Origin: Sphingobacterium sp.
GTDB taxonomy: Bacteria > Bacteroidota > Bacteroidia > Sphingobacteriales > Sphingobacteriaceae
Direction of reading: 5' to 3'
Assembly (NCBI GenBank): GCA_031286695.1
Contig: JAITTY010000009.1
Coordinates: forward strand, 310,001-374,000
Length of the DNA stretch: 64,000 bases
This document shows positions 1 through 8,467 of this stretch, one piece after another. The notes under the pieces are model-generated. The model worked only from the letters and a program-made list of their open reading frames with translations. It had not been told where the DNA came from and did not search any database. The stretch's first letter is position 1, and each line of letters opens with the position of its first letter. The position numbers were made by a program, and so were the translations under genes.

Positions 1-1852
1 TGTAGTCGTTTACGATCTTTTCTTCAAACTCTCCCGGTAAATAGGCCGTTGTTCCAAATTTGAAAATCATGTAAATGGAAAATACATTATTGTCCTGACG
101 AATATCCAATACTTCCCATTTCAGTTGGTGTGGCAGCAAATAAGCTCCCTTTGAAATATTGTTCAGTATAGTTTTGTACCCCTTGCTCTTACATTTTTTT
201 ATAAATTCATACAGTCTATTTCTGTTGCCATGCGCCTTCCATTCCAAGCGCTTAACCATCCTATTGCTGCAACTTTTCAAATTTGGCAACTGTGCTTCAA
301 TAAAGGTATTAAACTCATTCTCGCCAACAAGATCTCGCTCAGTATATAGGCAGGTTCCATTTTCCGATTTTAAAATCAAGTTTCCTCCATATGGAATTAC
401 ATATTCTTCCTTTTCACTCAGCATAGCTTTCAATTCGAAATTTAAATGATCGTCGTCGTCTTTCTCCACCACAACCTTAAATTGAGGCACATGATGAGCG
501 GTATTAGAAACAAAAACTGTATCCTTGTTTAAAGGTTCAAGGTCTATATAAAAGGATGTTGACAATGGAATCAACATACGCGTAAAGAAGTCTTCATAGT
601 CCCTCTTTAACACAGTTATTTTAGTAGAAATACTGTGAAAGAAACGTAATAGAAACTCCTTTTGTAGATTATCAACAAAAAGACACTCATCTTCATTTAG
701 ATTGATAAAGAAGAAATTGGACCGACATTCGGATGTATAGTCTTTCAACTCCTCTCCTTTGTAGACAAGAATTAACGATAGAAGCAGGTGATCGCTGTAT
801 TCCTTCAAATTAAATTTCAGGCTAAGATCATCGCCCGCCAAAATCACATTCCGATAAGTTGTACGATATTTGGATGGATATTTGAAGTTTTCAATTGTCG
901 TTTTAAAATTATTCCTATCCACAAAGGCAACACGTAATCTTTCCAATTTTCCTTCCAAAAGTTTACGCCAAGCACTGATGATAAAATCCTTCTCCACATG
1001 ATCAAAGTCATTTCGTAGGTCATCTTTTTCCCTATCCCTTATTTGTCTTTGTGGACTTTTGGAAAAGGCTAAAATCTTACGACATAAATCGATTTTTAAC
1101 ACATCGCTATCAGCAAAATTCACCAACTCATGACCAAATTCTCCTAAATAATTTATCTTACTGTCTATTTCAAAAGGTATTAAAAAGGGTAGTCCGTCCA
1201 CCTGACGCTCTCTAGGAACGACATACATAAGATCCGGAAAAGGCGCCCCAGACTGTTCCAACCATCGGTTTTCAGATGCTACATCTAGCAATTCCGATTC
1301 AAGCTCCTGGTGGTCGAAATAATTATATACCTGACCAAATTGATGATGGTTTTCAATACAAACCTTATCATTGCGGTAATAAAGCCTAGAAATACCCAAT
1401 TGAAAGAACTTATGCTGACTTTCGGGTAGGATGGCAATATCTTTTGCATATAAATCATGTAAGAATTTATTACTGAGTAAAAACTTACGATAAAGTCCAA
1501 TAATTACATAATCACACAGACTATCATGACGCTTTTTACAATCACACTTAACCTTCAATCCGATTTCTTTGATCTCGAGATCAATTTTGAGATATTTGTT
1601 TTTATAATTTCCGTCTCTTCTTAGAGAAAATGGCCATTTAAACTTGTTGACTTTGATTATCCTAACGCTGTAACTATAAAGGTGGAAATCTTTCAGTGGT
1701 ATTTCTCCTTTATAGCGCTTAAGAAAGTAGTCTGATGAAATATAAAGATCCTCTTGGTTTTCCCAGGGAATAATAAAGCTATTCTTCTCTTTGTCAGGTA
1801 TAATCGGAGCAACATCTATTGCTAACTCCAGATTTTCAACACTATTTTCCAT
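1..1852 (-). CDS. Large protein, N-terminal part only; resembles SNF2-family helicase N-terminal region with SWIM-like motif
   Basis: A reading frame opens at an ATG at 1852 and stays open leftward to the window edge, giving at least 617 residues of an incomplete protein. Near residues 102-114 there is a Cys-x-Cys followed by His and Cys (CDCKKRHDSLC), which resembles a degenerate SWIM zinc finger. The rest is mixed alpha/beta without signal peptide or membrane segment and ends at the edge in a stretch resembling the accessory region that precedes the ATPase core in bacterial SNF2-type proteins. No Walker A or DEAD-type box is visible, because that half would lie outside the window. The start is 10 bases after the stop of the upstream HEPN-like gene, so the two are probably co-transcribed. 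The SNF2 assignment is an inference from architecture; the open frame itself is certain. Confidence 0.6.
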   Translation of the reverse strand, partial: MENSVENLELAIDVAPIIPDKEKNSFIIPWENQEDLYISSDYFLKRYKGEIPLKDFHLYSYSVRIIKVNKFKWPFSLRRDGNYKNKYLKIDLEIKEIGLKVKCDCKKRHDSLCDYVIIGLYRKFLLSNKFLHDLYAKDIAILPESQHKFFQLGISRLYYRNDKVCIENHHQFGQVYNYFDHQELESELLDVASENRWLEQSGAPFPDLMYVVPRERQVDGLPFLIPFEIDSKINYLGEFGHELVNFADSDVLKIDLCRKILAFSKSPQRQIRDREKDDLRNDFDHVEKDFIISAWRKLLEGKLERLRVAFVDRNNFKTTIENFKYPSKYRTTYRNVILAGDDLSLKFNLKEYSDHLLLSLILVYKGEELKDYTSECRSNFFFINLNEDECLFVDNLQKEFLLRFFHSISTKITVLKRDYEDFFTRMLIPLSTSFYIDLEPLNKDTVFVSNTAHHVPQFKVVVEKDDDDHLNFELKAMLSEKEEYVIPYGGNLILKSENGTCLYTERDLVGENEFNTFIEAQLPNLKSCSNRMVKRLEWKAHGNRNRLYEFIKKCKSKGYKTILNNISKGAYLLPHQLKWEVLDIRQDNNVFSIYMIFKFGTTAYLPGEFEEKIVNDY

Positions 1853-1862
1853 AAATTATTCT

Positions 1863-3602
1863 TTATTGCTTATTGAAATTAACCTCCAATTTCAGCTCCA
1901 TATACCGTATGCTCTGATTACAGAGATCGACAAAGAAATCTGTAATTTCTCTCGCTTTTGACCTAAAGTAGCCCATATCAAGCTGAGCTAATTGTGAAGG
2001 AAGTTCATAGACCCGCCCTTTCATTTGTTTTAATAACTCTGCATTCAATATTTCTTCTACATCCCCTCTGGCTGTAAAAAACTCCTTCACCTTTTTATCA
2101 CAGATACAGGTCCAGTCTACCAGATCGGCTATAGTCACATTCATTGGGGCATAACCGACCCGTAGGTAGAGATAACTGTATAGTCCAATTGATGTCAATT
2201 GATTTAAAAATAATACAGCCAATTGTGGACTAGCAAGTCCTTCAAAAGCAAATACACCCAGCAGATCCTGCATGAGTTTTGAATTGCGTGTCCATGAAAT
2301 GGATGTCTTAAACAATGTATCATGCCAATTGACAGGGTTAACCGAATACGTAGGTTTATAAGTCGGACGACGGTAGACAACAACAGATTCATTCCAGATG
2401 GTATGGGAGAAACGGCTGCCCAGATCCAGTTTTGTTGCCAGGAAATCTGTACTCATAAAAGCTACAATTGCAGTAACTCCACCATAAACGATTTTTCGAA
2501 AATGACAGTGACCTATTTTCTTTTTTATTACTGCAAGGTAGATTTCTGCCTTTTCATCTTCCACCGCAGGAAAATGAAAAAGTCCTCTCCCATGCGCATC
2601 GCTGACGTAATAATTGAGCAGCATCATTTGTTCGGGATTATTCTCCTGACGAATCTGAGCCAGCACATGAAGTATATCTGCCTCATACCGCTCCGGCCAA
2701 GGAAATGTATGAAACTGCGAGGCCGTAGCACTCGTTAATGTAGTCTCCTTCGCCGCCAGATTACCTACTGCAACTTCGACGTTTTTATTTATGACTTTTT
2801 GTTGCTCTTTTGCCAACAATTTTTCATAGCCTGTTTTAAGGCCTTCCATAAAACTCAAATACAGCTGTTCAATCGTATGAAGAACAAACTTGCAATGCTC
2901 ATAAAGCCAGGAGGCATCAAAGGCGGAGATTTCGAGATCCTTGTTTTGTTTCACCGTATCAAAGGCACTGTCCAATAATCTAAAACGTTTCTTTTCTTCC
3001 TCATCCTTTCCGACAAGGGACTCCCTTAACATCGAAAAATGCTCATTGAGGCTTTTAATTCTGTTATTAACATGATGTACATTATTGGCTTTTCCGTCAA
3101 TCAATAGCTGTAAAAAACGCAAGTGGTTTTCCATACTTTGATGTAACATAAATACAGCCCTATGATAGTTGCCCTGTAGACCAAATGTTTCAGCCCCCTG
3201 TAGGAAGCCCGCTGAAATAGGCAAGAGTTTCTGGTAATATTCATCAGCTATTTCTAGAACACTTTTTAGTTCTTTCGCTTGAAGAGGTGGGTTCTTTTTG
3301 TTACTAGCCTGATGAACGGTATTTTCAGGTAGGGAGGCATAGGAATAATACAGACTACCCACTTTGACTTTACTGAGCATTTCAGCAATTGGAACCAGCT
3401 CAAAGGAAATATTCTTCTGGTCCATTAAACATAATTCCACAATAGGCTTTAATACCTTCGGTGAAAGCCCGCTCACATGCTTGAGCGCAAGAAGCAAATG
3501 ATAATGATCCTGACCGAGAAACTGATATTTAAAAAGATAGGCACGATCGAGATCCATACGCTGAGAAAGCCGATCGATAATTAATTGGCTATTAATTTCC
3601 AT
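1863..3602 (-). CDS. Duplicated nucleotidyltransferase-HEPN-like protein
   Basis: The 579-residue soluble protein looks like two copies of a roughly 290-residue MNT/HEPN unit. In each half a beta-rich segment like the C-terminal part of a minimal nucleotidyltransferase (about residues 32-98 and 352-416) is followed by a helical HEPN-like segment; AVFMLHQSMENHLRFL in the first half aligns with AVLFLNQLTSIGLYSY in the second. The GSxxxG and DxD residues of an active nucleotidyltransferase are not seen, so that part is probably degenerate. An R-x6-H spacing (RIKSLNEH) occurs in the first HEPN-like half, but I cannot tell whether it is the catalytic RNase motif. It is the first gene of a leftward pair with the SNF2-like gene. 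A role in RNA cleavage, toxin-antitoxin or defence is only suggested by the HEPN fold. Confidence 0.6.
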   Translation of the reverse strand: MEINSQLIIDRLSQRMDLDRAYLFKYQFLGQDHYHLLLALKHVSGLSPKVLKPIVELCLMDQKNISFELVPIAEMLSKVKVGSLYYSYASLPENTVHQASNKKNPPLQAKELKSVLEIADEYYQKLLPISAGFLQGAETFGLQGNYHRAVFMLHQSMENHLRFLQLLIDGKANNVHHVNNRIKSLNEHFSMLRESLVGKDEEEKKRFRLLDSAFDTVKQNKDLEISAFDASWLYEHCKFVLHTIEQLYLSFMEGLKTGYEKLLAKEQQKVINKNVEVAVGNLAAKETTLTSATASQFHTFPWPERYEADILHVLAQIRQENNPEQMMLLNYYVSDAHGRGLFHFPAVEDEKAEIYLAVIKKKIGHCHFRKIVYGGVTAIVAFMSTDFLATKLDLGSRFSHTIWNESVVVYRRPTYKPTYSVNPVNWHDTLFKTSISWTRNSKLMQDLLGVFAFEGLASPQLAVLFLNQLTSIGLYSYLYLRVGYAPMNVTIADLVDWTCICDKKVKEFFTARGDVEEILNAELLKQMKGRVYELPSQLAQLDMGYFRSKAREITDFFVDLCNQSIRYMELKLEVNFNKQ

Positions 3603-4178
3603 ACTAAATGATTTAAGATTAAAAATTTGGGCACAATAAATTACTCCAACAGATCAGACTGTTACAGATCATTATTGCAAATAATCAATACTTTATTGCA
3701 AAAAAACAGTATTACAACCAAGGAGACTAAAGAGGGGTTAACACATTACTACATATAGACGTTCGCCCCTTGGCTTTTCAGGAAATACCAGCATTTAAAT
3801 CAACATGTATTCAAATCATTCATTTAGCGAAAAAGTGTTTCACCGTCGCTGGCAATATAGACAGCGAAAACACCTTGTTTTCCCATTAAAAGAAAAACAA
3901 AATAGAATACAAAAATATAGTTTATATATACAAATATATAAATAAACAAAACTAAATCAAAATATTATTTATCATTAAAGTTTTAAATAAAGGATACCGG
4001 TTTGTACATAGACACACGATTATTTATTTCCACCTTTCACACATTATAAATATATGCTACGAATTGTAAACAACTCATGAATCAATTATATATTTCTATT
4101 ATTTTTAGGCTATTCAATTTTTAAGCTATCAGAAAATACGCTATTTCTTAAATTGCATTAATTTTAACAACCATATAC
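3603..4178. other. AT-rich divergent intergenic region, no gene seen
   Basis: This 576-base stretch separates the leftward HEPN-like gene from the rightward S41 peptidase gene and must hold both promoters. It is very AT-rich, with runs of alternating T and A around 3900-4110. An imperfect inverted repeat (GTGTTT and CGCTG arms matched by CAGCG and AAACAC) lies at about 3835-3873. I found no convincing reading frame or RNA gene, and no exact TTTG-N19-TAnnTTTG promoter. Confidence 0.5.
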
Positions 4179-5249
4179 ATGACCAATACCAAATTATTCC
4201 TCATCTTTTGTCTTGTTTTCTTTGTTCGACCAATATATGGTCAAACCACCTGCAACTGCTCACAAGCACTTAAACAGTTGATTGCAAAAATTGAAAGCGA
4301 GTACCCTGGTTTTCCAGAAAAGACCAAGCAGAATAAAGACCTGTATCAAGCTAAAAAAAATATATTGACGAAGAAAAGCTTGCTGATTTCAAACGAGACC
4401 TGTACACAACTTTTACAGGAATACCTAGACTTCTTCCATGATGAGCACATTGTCTTAGATGACCTTTCGAAAAAGAAAAACCCTCCTCACACAAGTACCG
4501 GAAATCCCGCCGGAGCATCTGAAGAGGAAATAAGTTCAAAATCGATCAGTCCCGATATATTTTATATTAAAATCTCAAGCTTCGGGTATGAAAACATAGC
4601 CCCTTTCAAAGAACTTATTGAAAAGAATAGCGAAAAGATTGAAAACAGTAAAGCCCTTATTATTGATGTTCGCAACAACGGAGGCGGAACGGATGATGTA
4701 TACCAGCCACTATTGCCTTATATCTTAACCAACCCCATCCGGATTATGAGCGTTGAGTTTTTTGCCACACAGACCTTAGTCAATGGTTTGCGTGATTATG
4801 CCATCAAAAATATCAAGCAGGATTCGATCAATGAAGTAAAAAGAATAGATGAAGACCTTAGAGAATATAGGGAAAACATCGGGAAGTTTGTGCTTTATGG
4901 CGATAAAAAAGTTATGATAGACAGCATCGCCTTAAATCCAAAAGGCCCAAAACAGGTCATTATTCTAGCCAATAGAAATGTAGCCAGTTCAGCCGAGAAT
5001 TTTCTATTCAGTTCGCGCCAGAGCAAGAAGGTAAAAATCATGGGCACCCCCAGTATGGGCGCGCTTGATTATGGTTCGATACGCGAATTCAAATTTGGCT
5101 GCGACAACTACCAGCTTCTATTGCCCACCTACCGGTCTGCCCGATTACCGCAATACCCGATTGACAATATAGGTATCCAGCCCGATATCTATCTCGATGA
5201 ATCCATTTCAGACTGGATAGACTTTGCAGTCCATTACATCAATGAATAA
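4179..5249 (+). CDS. Secreted S41-family peptidase (tail-specific/tricorn-core-like)
   Basis: The 356-residue product begins with a signal peptide (cleavage likely near residue 21, after IYG) and so should act in the periplasm or outside the cell. The S41 core is recognised by DVRNNGGG (residues 164-171), ILANRNVASSAENF (262-275, holding the likely nucleophile serine and the conserved Glu273) and GTPSMGALDYGS (289-300). The usual lysine of the Ser-Lys dyad (G-K after the T/S-x-G step) appears to be Ala here, as in tricorn-core relatives that use a Ser-His-Glu arrangement. No PDZ domain is evident and the N-terminal 120 residues are a helical pre-domain. The ATG at 4179 is the only start in front of the signal peptide. 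Substrate unknown. Confidence 0.85.
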   Translation: MTNTKLFLIFCLVFFVRPIYGQTTCNCSQALKQLIAKIESEYPGFPEKTKQNKDLYQAKKNILTKKSLLISNETCTQLLQEYLDFFHDEHIVLDDLSKKKNPPHTSTGNPAGASEEEISSKSISPDIFYIKISSFGYENIAPFKELIEKNSEKIENSKALIIDVRNNGGGTDDVYQPLLPYILTNPIRIMSVEFFATQTLVNGLRDYAIKNIKQDSINEVKRIDEDLREYRENIGKFVLYGDKKVMIDSIALNPKGPKQVIILANRNVASSAENFLFSSRQSKKVKIMGTPSMGALDYGSIREFKFGCDNYQLLLPTYRSARLPQYPIDNIGIQPDIYLDESISDWIDFAVHYINE

Positions 5250-5283
5250 TCAATAATAGCGATCAGGCATAACGTTGACAGTT

Positions 5284-5418
5284 ATGAACAGTATCTTAAA
5301 AATGGGAATAATAAGCGCTTTGATAAGCCTCCTCTTTTCCTGTAAGGAACAAGTGAGCCCTCTGTCTGAAGACTACTATAAAAAGAGCGGAGCGATTTAC
5401 TTTATACCTGGGGGTTAG
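5284..5418 (+). pseudogene. Truncated lipoprotein fragment
   Basis: A 44-codon frame encodes a clear lipoprotein signal (hydrophobic segment ending LLFSC, with Cys20 as the lipidation site) followed by only 24 residues ending IYFIPGG and a stop. This looks like the N-terminus of a longer Bacteroidota lipoprotein, perhaps of the DKNYY type, cut short: the stop codon overlaps the end of the convergent fic gene by four bases. It could alternatively be a genuine very small lipoprotein. It starts 34 bases after the S41 peptidase stop in the same direction, so it may once have been a second gene of that operon. Confidence 0.5.
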
Positions 5419-6515
5419 GAAAGTATAAGTTCGTACCGTACAGATCTCCCATGTCCCAACTGTTCAACTATCCCCAGTTCCTGCAACCTTTGCAGATCTC
5501 TAGTCGCAGTAGCTTTTGAGGTCCTTGTAATAGACATATATTTTTTTGCAGTCATCCCGCCAATAAAACCTTCTATTCCCTGCTCGAGCATCCGATTGAT
5601 AGCCTTCATTTGCCTATCATTCAATAGATCACGGTTTCTATCAAAAAATTTTGCTTTTCTTACAGTAAACTCAATGAGCTCTCTAGCTTCCTTTTGTGCT
5701 TCAAAAATTACTTTGGTAAAGTAGTTAATCCACCCTGTAATATCTAAACTAGCCTGCGCAATTTTTAAATTATCGTAATAAACTTGTTTGTTTTTCTCAA
5801 TAGTTTTTGATATCGACAACAGGACGGGGGACTTTAATGTATGCGACAGCGTATATTCCGCCAATGCTCTTCCAATTCGCCCATTGCCATCCTCAAAAGG
5901 ATGAATTGATTCAAAGTAAAGATGAATGATAGCCGTCTTGACCAATGCTGCAATTATATATTCTGACTCCTTAACTTCGTATGATTTAAACCAGTTAATC
6001 ATTTGTTCCATTTCTTTTGGAACGACAGCAGACGGGGGAGCTTCATAATGAATGGTTTCTTTGCCATATGAACCTGAAATTATCTGCATAGGCTCCTCGC
6101 CCGTACGCCACTTCCCAGCATTAATTCGAAGAAATCCCTCCATTAATATAGCATGCCATCTCATTATAACCTCGACTGTCAGTTCAATACTGGCACTATC
6201 TCTTATTGTTGTCATTAATTCTGCGACCCCCGCAACTCTTCGATCACGAACAACACCATCATCCTGGATACCAAGATTTTTCTTAATTGAAGACATCACA
6301 TCTTCACGGCTCATATACTCTCCCTCAATTTCCGAGGTTTTCATAGCTTCAGATATAAGTACCTCTACAAATGCTTCCTGTTTTAGCGCTGAATTCAGTC
6401 CTGTCAACAGACCATTTAATGCCCCCATTTCTTGCGCAAATGCAATCGCTATGGATTGAACCTCTTCGAGCCTATAGATGAAATTAGGCCACTCTTTATA
6501 TTGCCAGTTATACAT
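5415..6515 (-). CDS. Fic-family protein with N-terminal DUF4172-type domain and C-terminal winged helix
   Basis: Fic proteins usually transfer AMP or another phosphate-containing group to target proteins. The complete active-site motif HPFEDGNGRIGR is at residues 205-216, and an auto-inhibitory motif of the (S/T)xxxE(G/N) type (TSEIEG) is at residues 60-65, so this is an N-terminally inhibited class Fic protein. The first 50 residues match the DUF4172-like N-terminus of such proteins, and the last 45 or so form a winged helix-turn-helix (TSKATATRDLQRLQELGIV). I chose the ATG at 6515 (366 residues) over the upstream ATG at 6557, because the longer form would have to translate through a perfect operator palindrome and would begin upstream of the probable transcription start. 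The protein may repress its own gene through the paired palindromes just upstream. No antitoxin partner gene is adjacent. Confidence 0.9.
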   Translation of the reverse strand: MYNWQYKEWPNFIYRLEEVQSIAIAFAQEMGALNGLLTGLNSALKQEAFVEVLISEAMKTSEIEGEYMSREDVMSSIKKNLGIQDDGVVRDRRVAGVAELMTTIRDSASIELTVEVIMRWHAILMEGFLRINAGKWRTGEEPMQIISGSYGKETIHYEAPPSAVVPKEMEQMINWFKSYEVKESEYIIAALVKTAIIHLYFESIHPFEDGNGRIGRALAEYTLSHTLKSPVLLSISKTIEKNKQVYYDNLKIAQASLDITGWINYFTKVIFEAQKEARELIEFTVRKAKFFDRNRDLLNDRQMKAINRMLEQGIEGFIGGMTAKKYMSITRTSKATATRDLQRLQELGIVEQLGHGRSVRYELILS

Positions 6516-6516
6516 A

Positions 6517-6547
6517 TTGAGCCGATTTAAAAATCTAATCGGCTCAA
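6517..6547. promoter_or_regulatory. Operator palindrome 1 of the fic gene
   Basis: Two perfect inverted 11-mers, TTGAGCCGATT at 6517-6527 and AATCGGCTCAA at 6537-6547, are separated by 9 bases. The palindrome lies directly in front of the chosen fic start codon and covers the expected transcription start. The same arrangement is repeated 44 bases further upstream. Binding by the Fic winged helix is inference. Confidence 0.75.
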
Positions 6548-6552
6548 ATATA
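6545..6552 (-). promoter_or_regulatory. Candidate -7 promoter element of fic
   Basis: Read on the minus strand the bases are TATATTTG, a full match to the Bacteroidota -7 consensus TAnnTTTG. The element overlaps the edge of operator palindrome 1 and would start transcription inside that palindrome, about 20 bases before the ATG at 6515. No exact -33 TTTG is present at the expected spacing. Confidence 0.45.
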
Positions 6553-6560
6553 AGCAAAAT

Positions 6561-6591
6561 TTGAGCCGATTACCCCAATTAATCGGCTCAA
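6561..6591. promoter_or_regulatory. Operator palindrome 2 of the fic gene
   Basis: The 11-mers TTGAGCCGATT (6561-6571) and AATCGGCTCAA (6581-6591) are identical to those of palindrome 1 and have the same 9-base spacer. The offset between the two palindromes is 44 bp, about four helical turns, so proteins bound at both would sit on the same DNA face. Confidence 0.75.
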
Positions 6592-6876
6592 AGGAAAAAG
6601 CATATTCATTATTGACCTCTCTTGATGATATATTTACGAATCCAGCAAATGAAAAATTACTTTCCTTTTGAATCTCCAAGATAATCACTGAAATCGGCTA
6701 TTTTTCCAACGATTGTTTTCCACTACTTTAGCTTCCAAACCCAAAGGTTTAGTAAGCGCATAGTTTAAAAAGGTTTAGTAAGCGCATAGTTTAAATACCG
6801 GTAATCAACAAGCTAGAGTAACCGTAGCAATACACGAGCTGCTTGCAAACAACCAGGTTCAATTTATAGAAAAAAG
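6592..6876. repeat. Intergenic region with a 26-bp tandem duplication
   Basis: Between the fic control region and the next gene there is no reading frame. A 26-bp unit is present twice in tandem at about 6743-6795; both copies contain GGTTTAGTAAGCGCATAGTT and the repeat period is exactly 26. The rest is ordinary AT-rich spacer. The duplication lies about 80 bases upstream of the lipoprotein gene at 6877 and may be no more than a replication slip. Confidence 0.7.
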
Positions 6877-8340
6877 ATGATCAAATCATTATTGGTAAGT
6901 ATAACAGCTATGCTCTGCATGAATGCATGTGCACAAGAACCCACAAGTATCAAAAAAAATGCCGCCGCTAAATGGGTTCCCTTTCAGACGAAAAATAAGC
7001 AGTTTGTCTATGTTGACAGTACTTTCAACAAGAAGCTGCCCCAACAGTTCTATTGGGCACAGCCTTTCACGTCCACAGGCTATGCCCTCGTAGCTAATGA
7101 AAAGGATCAAATGGGTATCATTAACAGCAAAGGTGAATTCATCGAAAATTATTCCGAAGCACAGGTAGAACTTTTAGACCTCGGACAGCTGACTCTTGCC
7201 ATGAAACGTCAAGAATATGACAAGAATTTACCCTTTTGGAAGTGGGACTGGAATATCCTAAGCAGCTATATCAAAAAAACAGGCACCTATGTAAAGCTAG
7301 AGATACGGGTATTGGAAAGTAATCAGGTTCTGTTAAAGAAAGACATTCCTTACGATGAAAACGAATATAACCTCGTAACTTATCCGCTCGATACGAAACA
7401 TCTGGTCCTGAATGGAAATCTATATCTGATAAAAGATCAGCGGCTTAAAAAAATAGAAGGGGATATCGAAATGCCCCTGGAAAACGGACGCTATATCCCA
7501 GCATCGACAGACAGTTTTACTATTCATGATATCCAAAGCAAAAAACCTCTCTTATCCAATTTGACAGGTTTGGACAAAATAGATCTGCTTTGGAAAAATG
7601 AGACCATACTGCTCGACTCCATCAATCAGGAACGCTTTAGTCCCACAATACCCAAATTATTAAAAGATCATAAAACAGGCAGCATATATGCCTTTCCACA
7701 ATACGATAAAGCTTTTCCAAAACAAATTAAGCAGGCTACCGCTGCACAAATTGCCTTTCTAAAAGAAATATCTCTAGTCTATTCAGTGACTAATTCACCC
7801 TACTTTATTCTGGGTAGATTTAACTACGATCATGCAGTCTGGGCTTATGATTGGCTGTATATTGATAAAGATGGCAACTTACTGGATAGCATTAAAGCTC
7901 CAAATTTCTATATTCTTGATCAAGTGGGTAATTTAGTCTGGCCAGACAAACTTATGCTGCTCCCTGCGAATGCCCTGGAAAAGAATTGGAAAACGGGAAA
8001 AATAAAATACGTTTATTCATCGGAAGATCTCTATTTAATTGACGTAAAACGAGGTGATCTGGAACCTACTAAAGGCCTATGGAATGCAGTGACAAAAGCA
8101 TGGGATATAAAACCCGGTTTCGAACATATTGAAATCCTGGATGGCGAACGGCAGATATTTGCATTACAGGAGCATAAAGATGGCCTCTATACTTTATACA
8201 ACAATAAGACAAAACAACACGTCGGCAACAAAAGCTACATGACCATCAATCCCAACGGCTGGGTAAAACATAAAAATCAGCACAATCAGGACAACGGCTA
8301 TTTTATAGACATCGTTACAGGCCAGGAATACAAAGAATAA
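6877..8340 (+). CDS. WG-repeat-like lipoprotein of unknown function
   Basis: The 487-residue product starts with a lipoprotein signal peptide (LCMNAC, lipidation at about Cys18). Residues around 30-95 contain segments of the WG-repeat type (for example QMGIINSKGEFI), in which a beta-strand, a glycine turn and another strand alternate; the rest is beta-rich and may form a propeller-like or solenoid fold. No catalytic motif is recognised. It stands alone between the fic region and the sigma factor gene at 8468, and nothing in the context indicates its substrate. The surface or periplasmic lipoprotein location is well supported; the WG assignment is moderate. Confidence 0.7.
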   Translation: MIKSLLVSITAMLCMNACAQEPTSIKKNAAAKWVPFQTKNKQFVYVDSTFNKKLPQQFYWAQPFTSTGYALVANEKDQMGIINSKGEFIENYSEAQVELLDLGQLTLAMKRQEYDKNLPFWKWDWNILSSYIKKTGTYVKLEIRVLESNQVLLKKDIPYDENEYNLVTYPLDTKHLVLNGNLYLIKDQRLKKIEGDIEMPLENGRYIPASTDSFTIHDIQSKKPLLSNLTGLDKIDLLWKNETILLDSINQERFSPTIPKLLKDHKTGSIYAFPQYDKAFPKQIKQATAAQIAFLKEISLVYSVTNSPYFILGRFNYDHAVWAYDWLYIDKDGNLLDSIKAPNFYILDQVGNLVWPDKLMLLPANALEKNWKTGKIKYVYSSEDLYLIDVKRGDLEPTKGLWNAVTKAWDIKPGFEHIEILDGERQIFALQEHKDGLYTLYNNKTKQHVGNKSYMTINPNGWVKHKNQHNQDNGYFIDIVTGQEYKE

Positions 8341-8440
8341 AAAAACACCGCTCAATTTCAGCAGAAATTCTCAAGATTAATTTATAGCAGACAAAATATA
8401 CTCTTTAAGATTTATTAACTTTAAAGGAATACTGAGTTAT

Positions 8441-8448
8441 TAGCTTTG
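8441..8448 (+). promoter_or_regulatory. Candidate -7 promoter element for the ECF sigma gene
   Basis: TAGCTTTG matches the Bacteroidota -7 consensus TAnnTTTG and lies 19 bases before the GTG start at 8468, giving a short leader. A good TTTG at the -33 position is not present. Confidence 0.4.
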
Positions 8449-8467
8449 TCCAATTAAAACTGATCTT

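Noticed and set aside
2322..2738. Rightward 138-codon frame inside the HEPN-like gene
   Set aside because: It is the complement of a 579-residue gene with clear domain structure.
6517..6557. Translation of fic from the ATG at 6557
   Set aside because: The extra 14 residues would be encoded by an exact operator palindrome and would lie upstream of the predicted transcription start.
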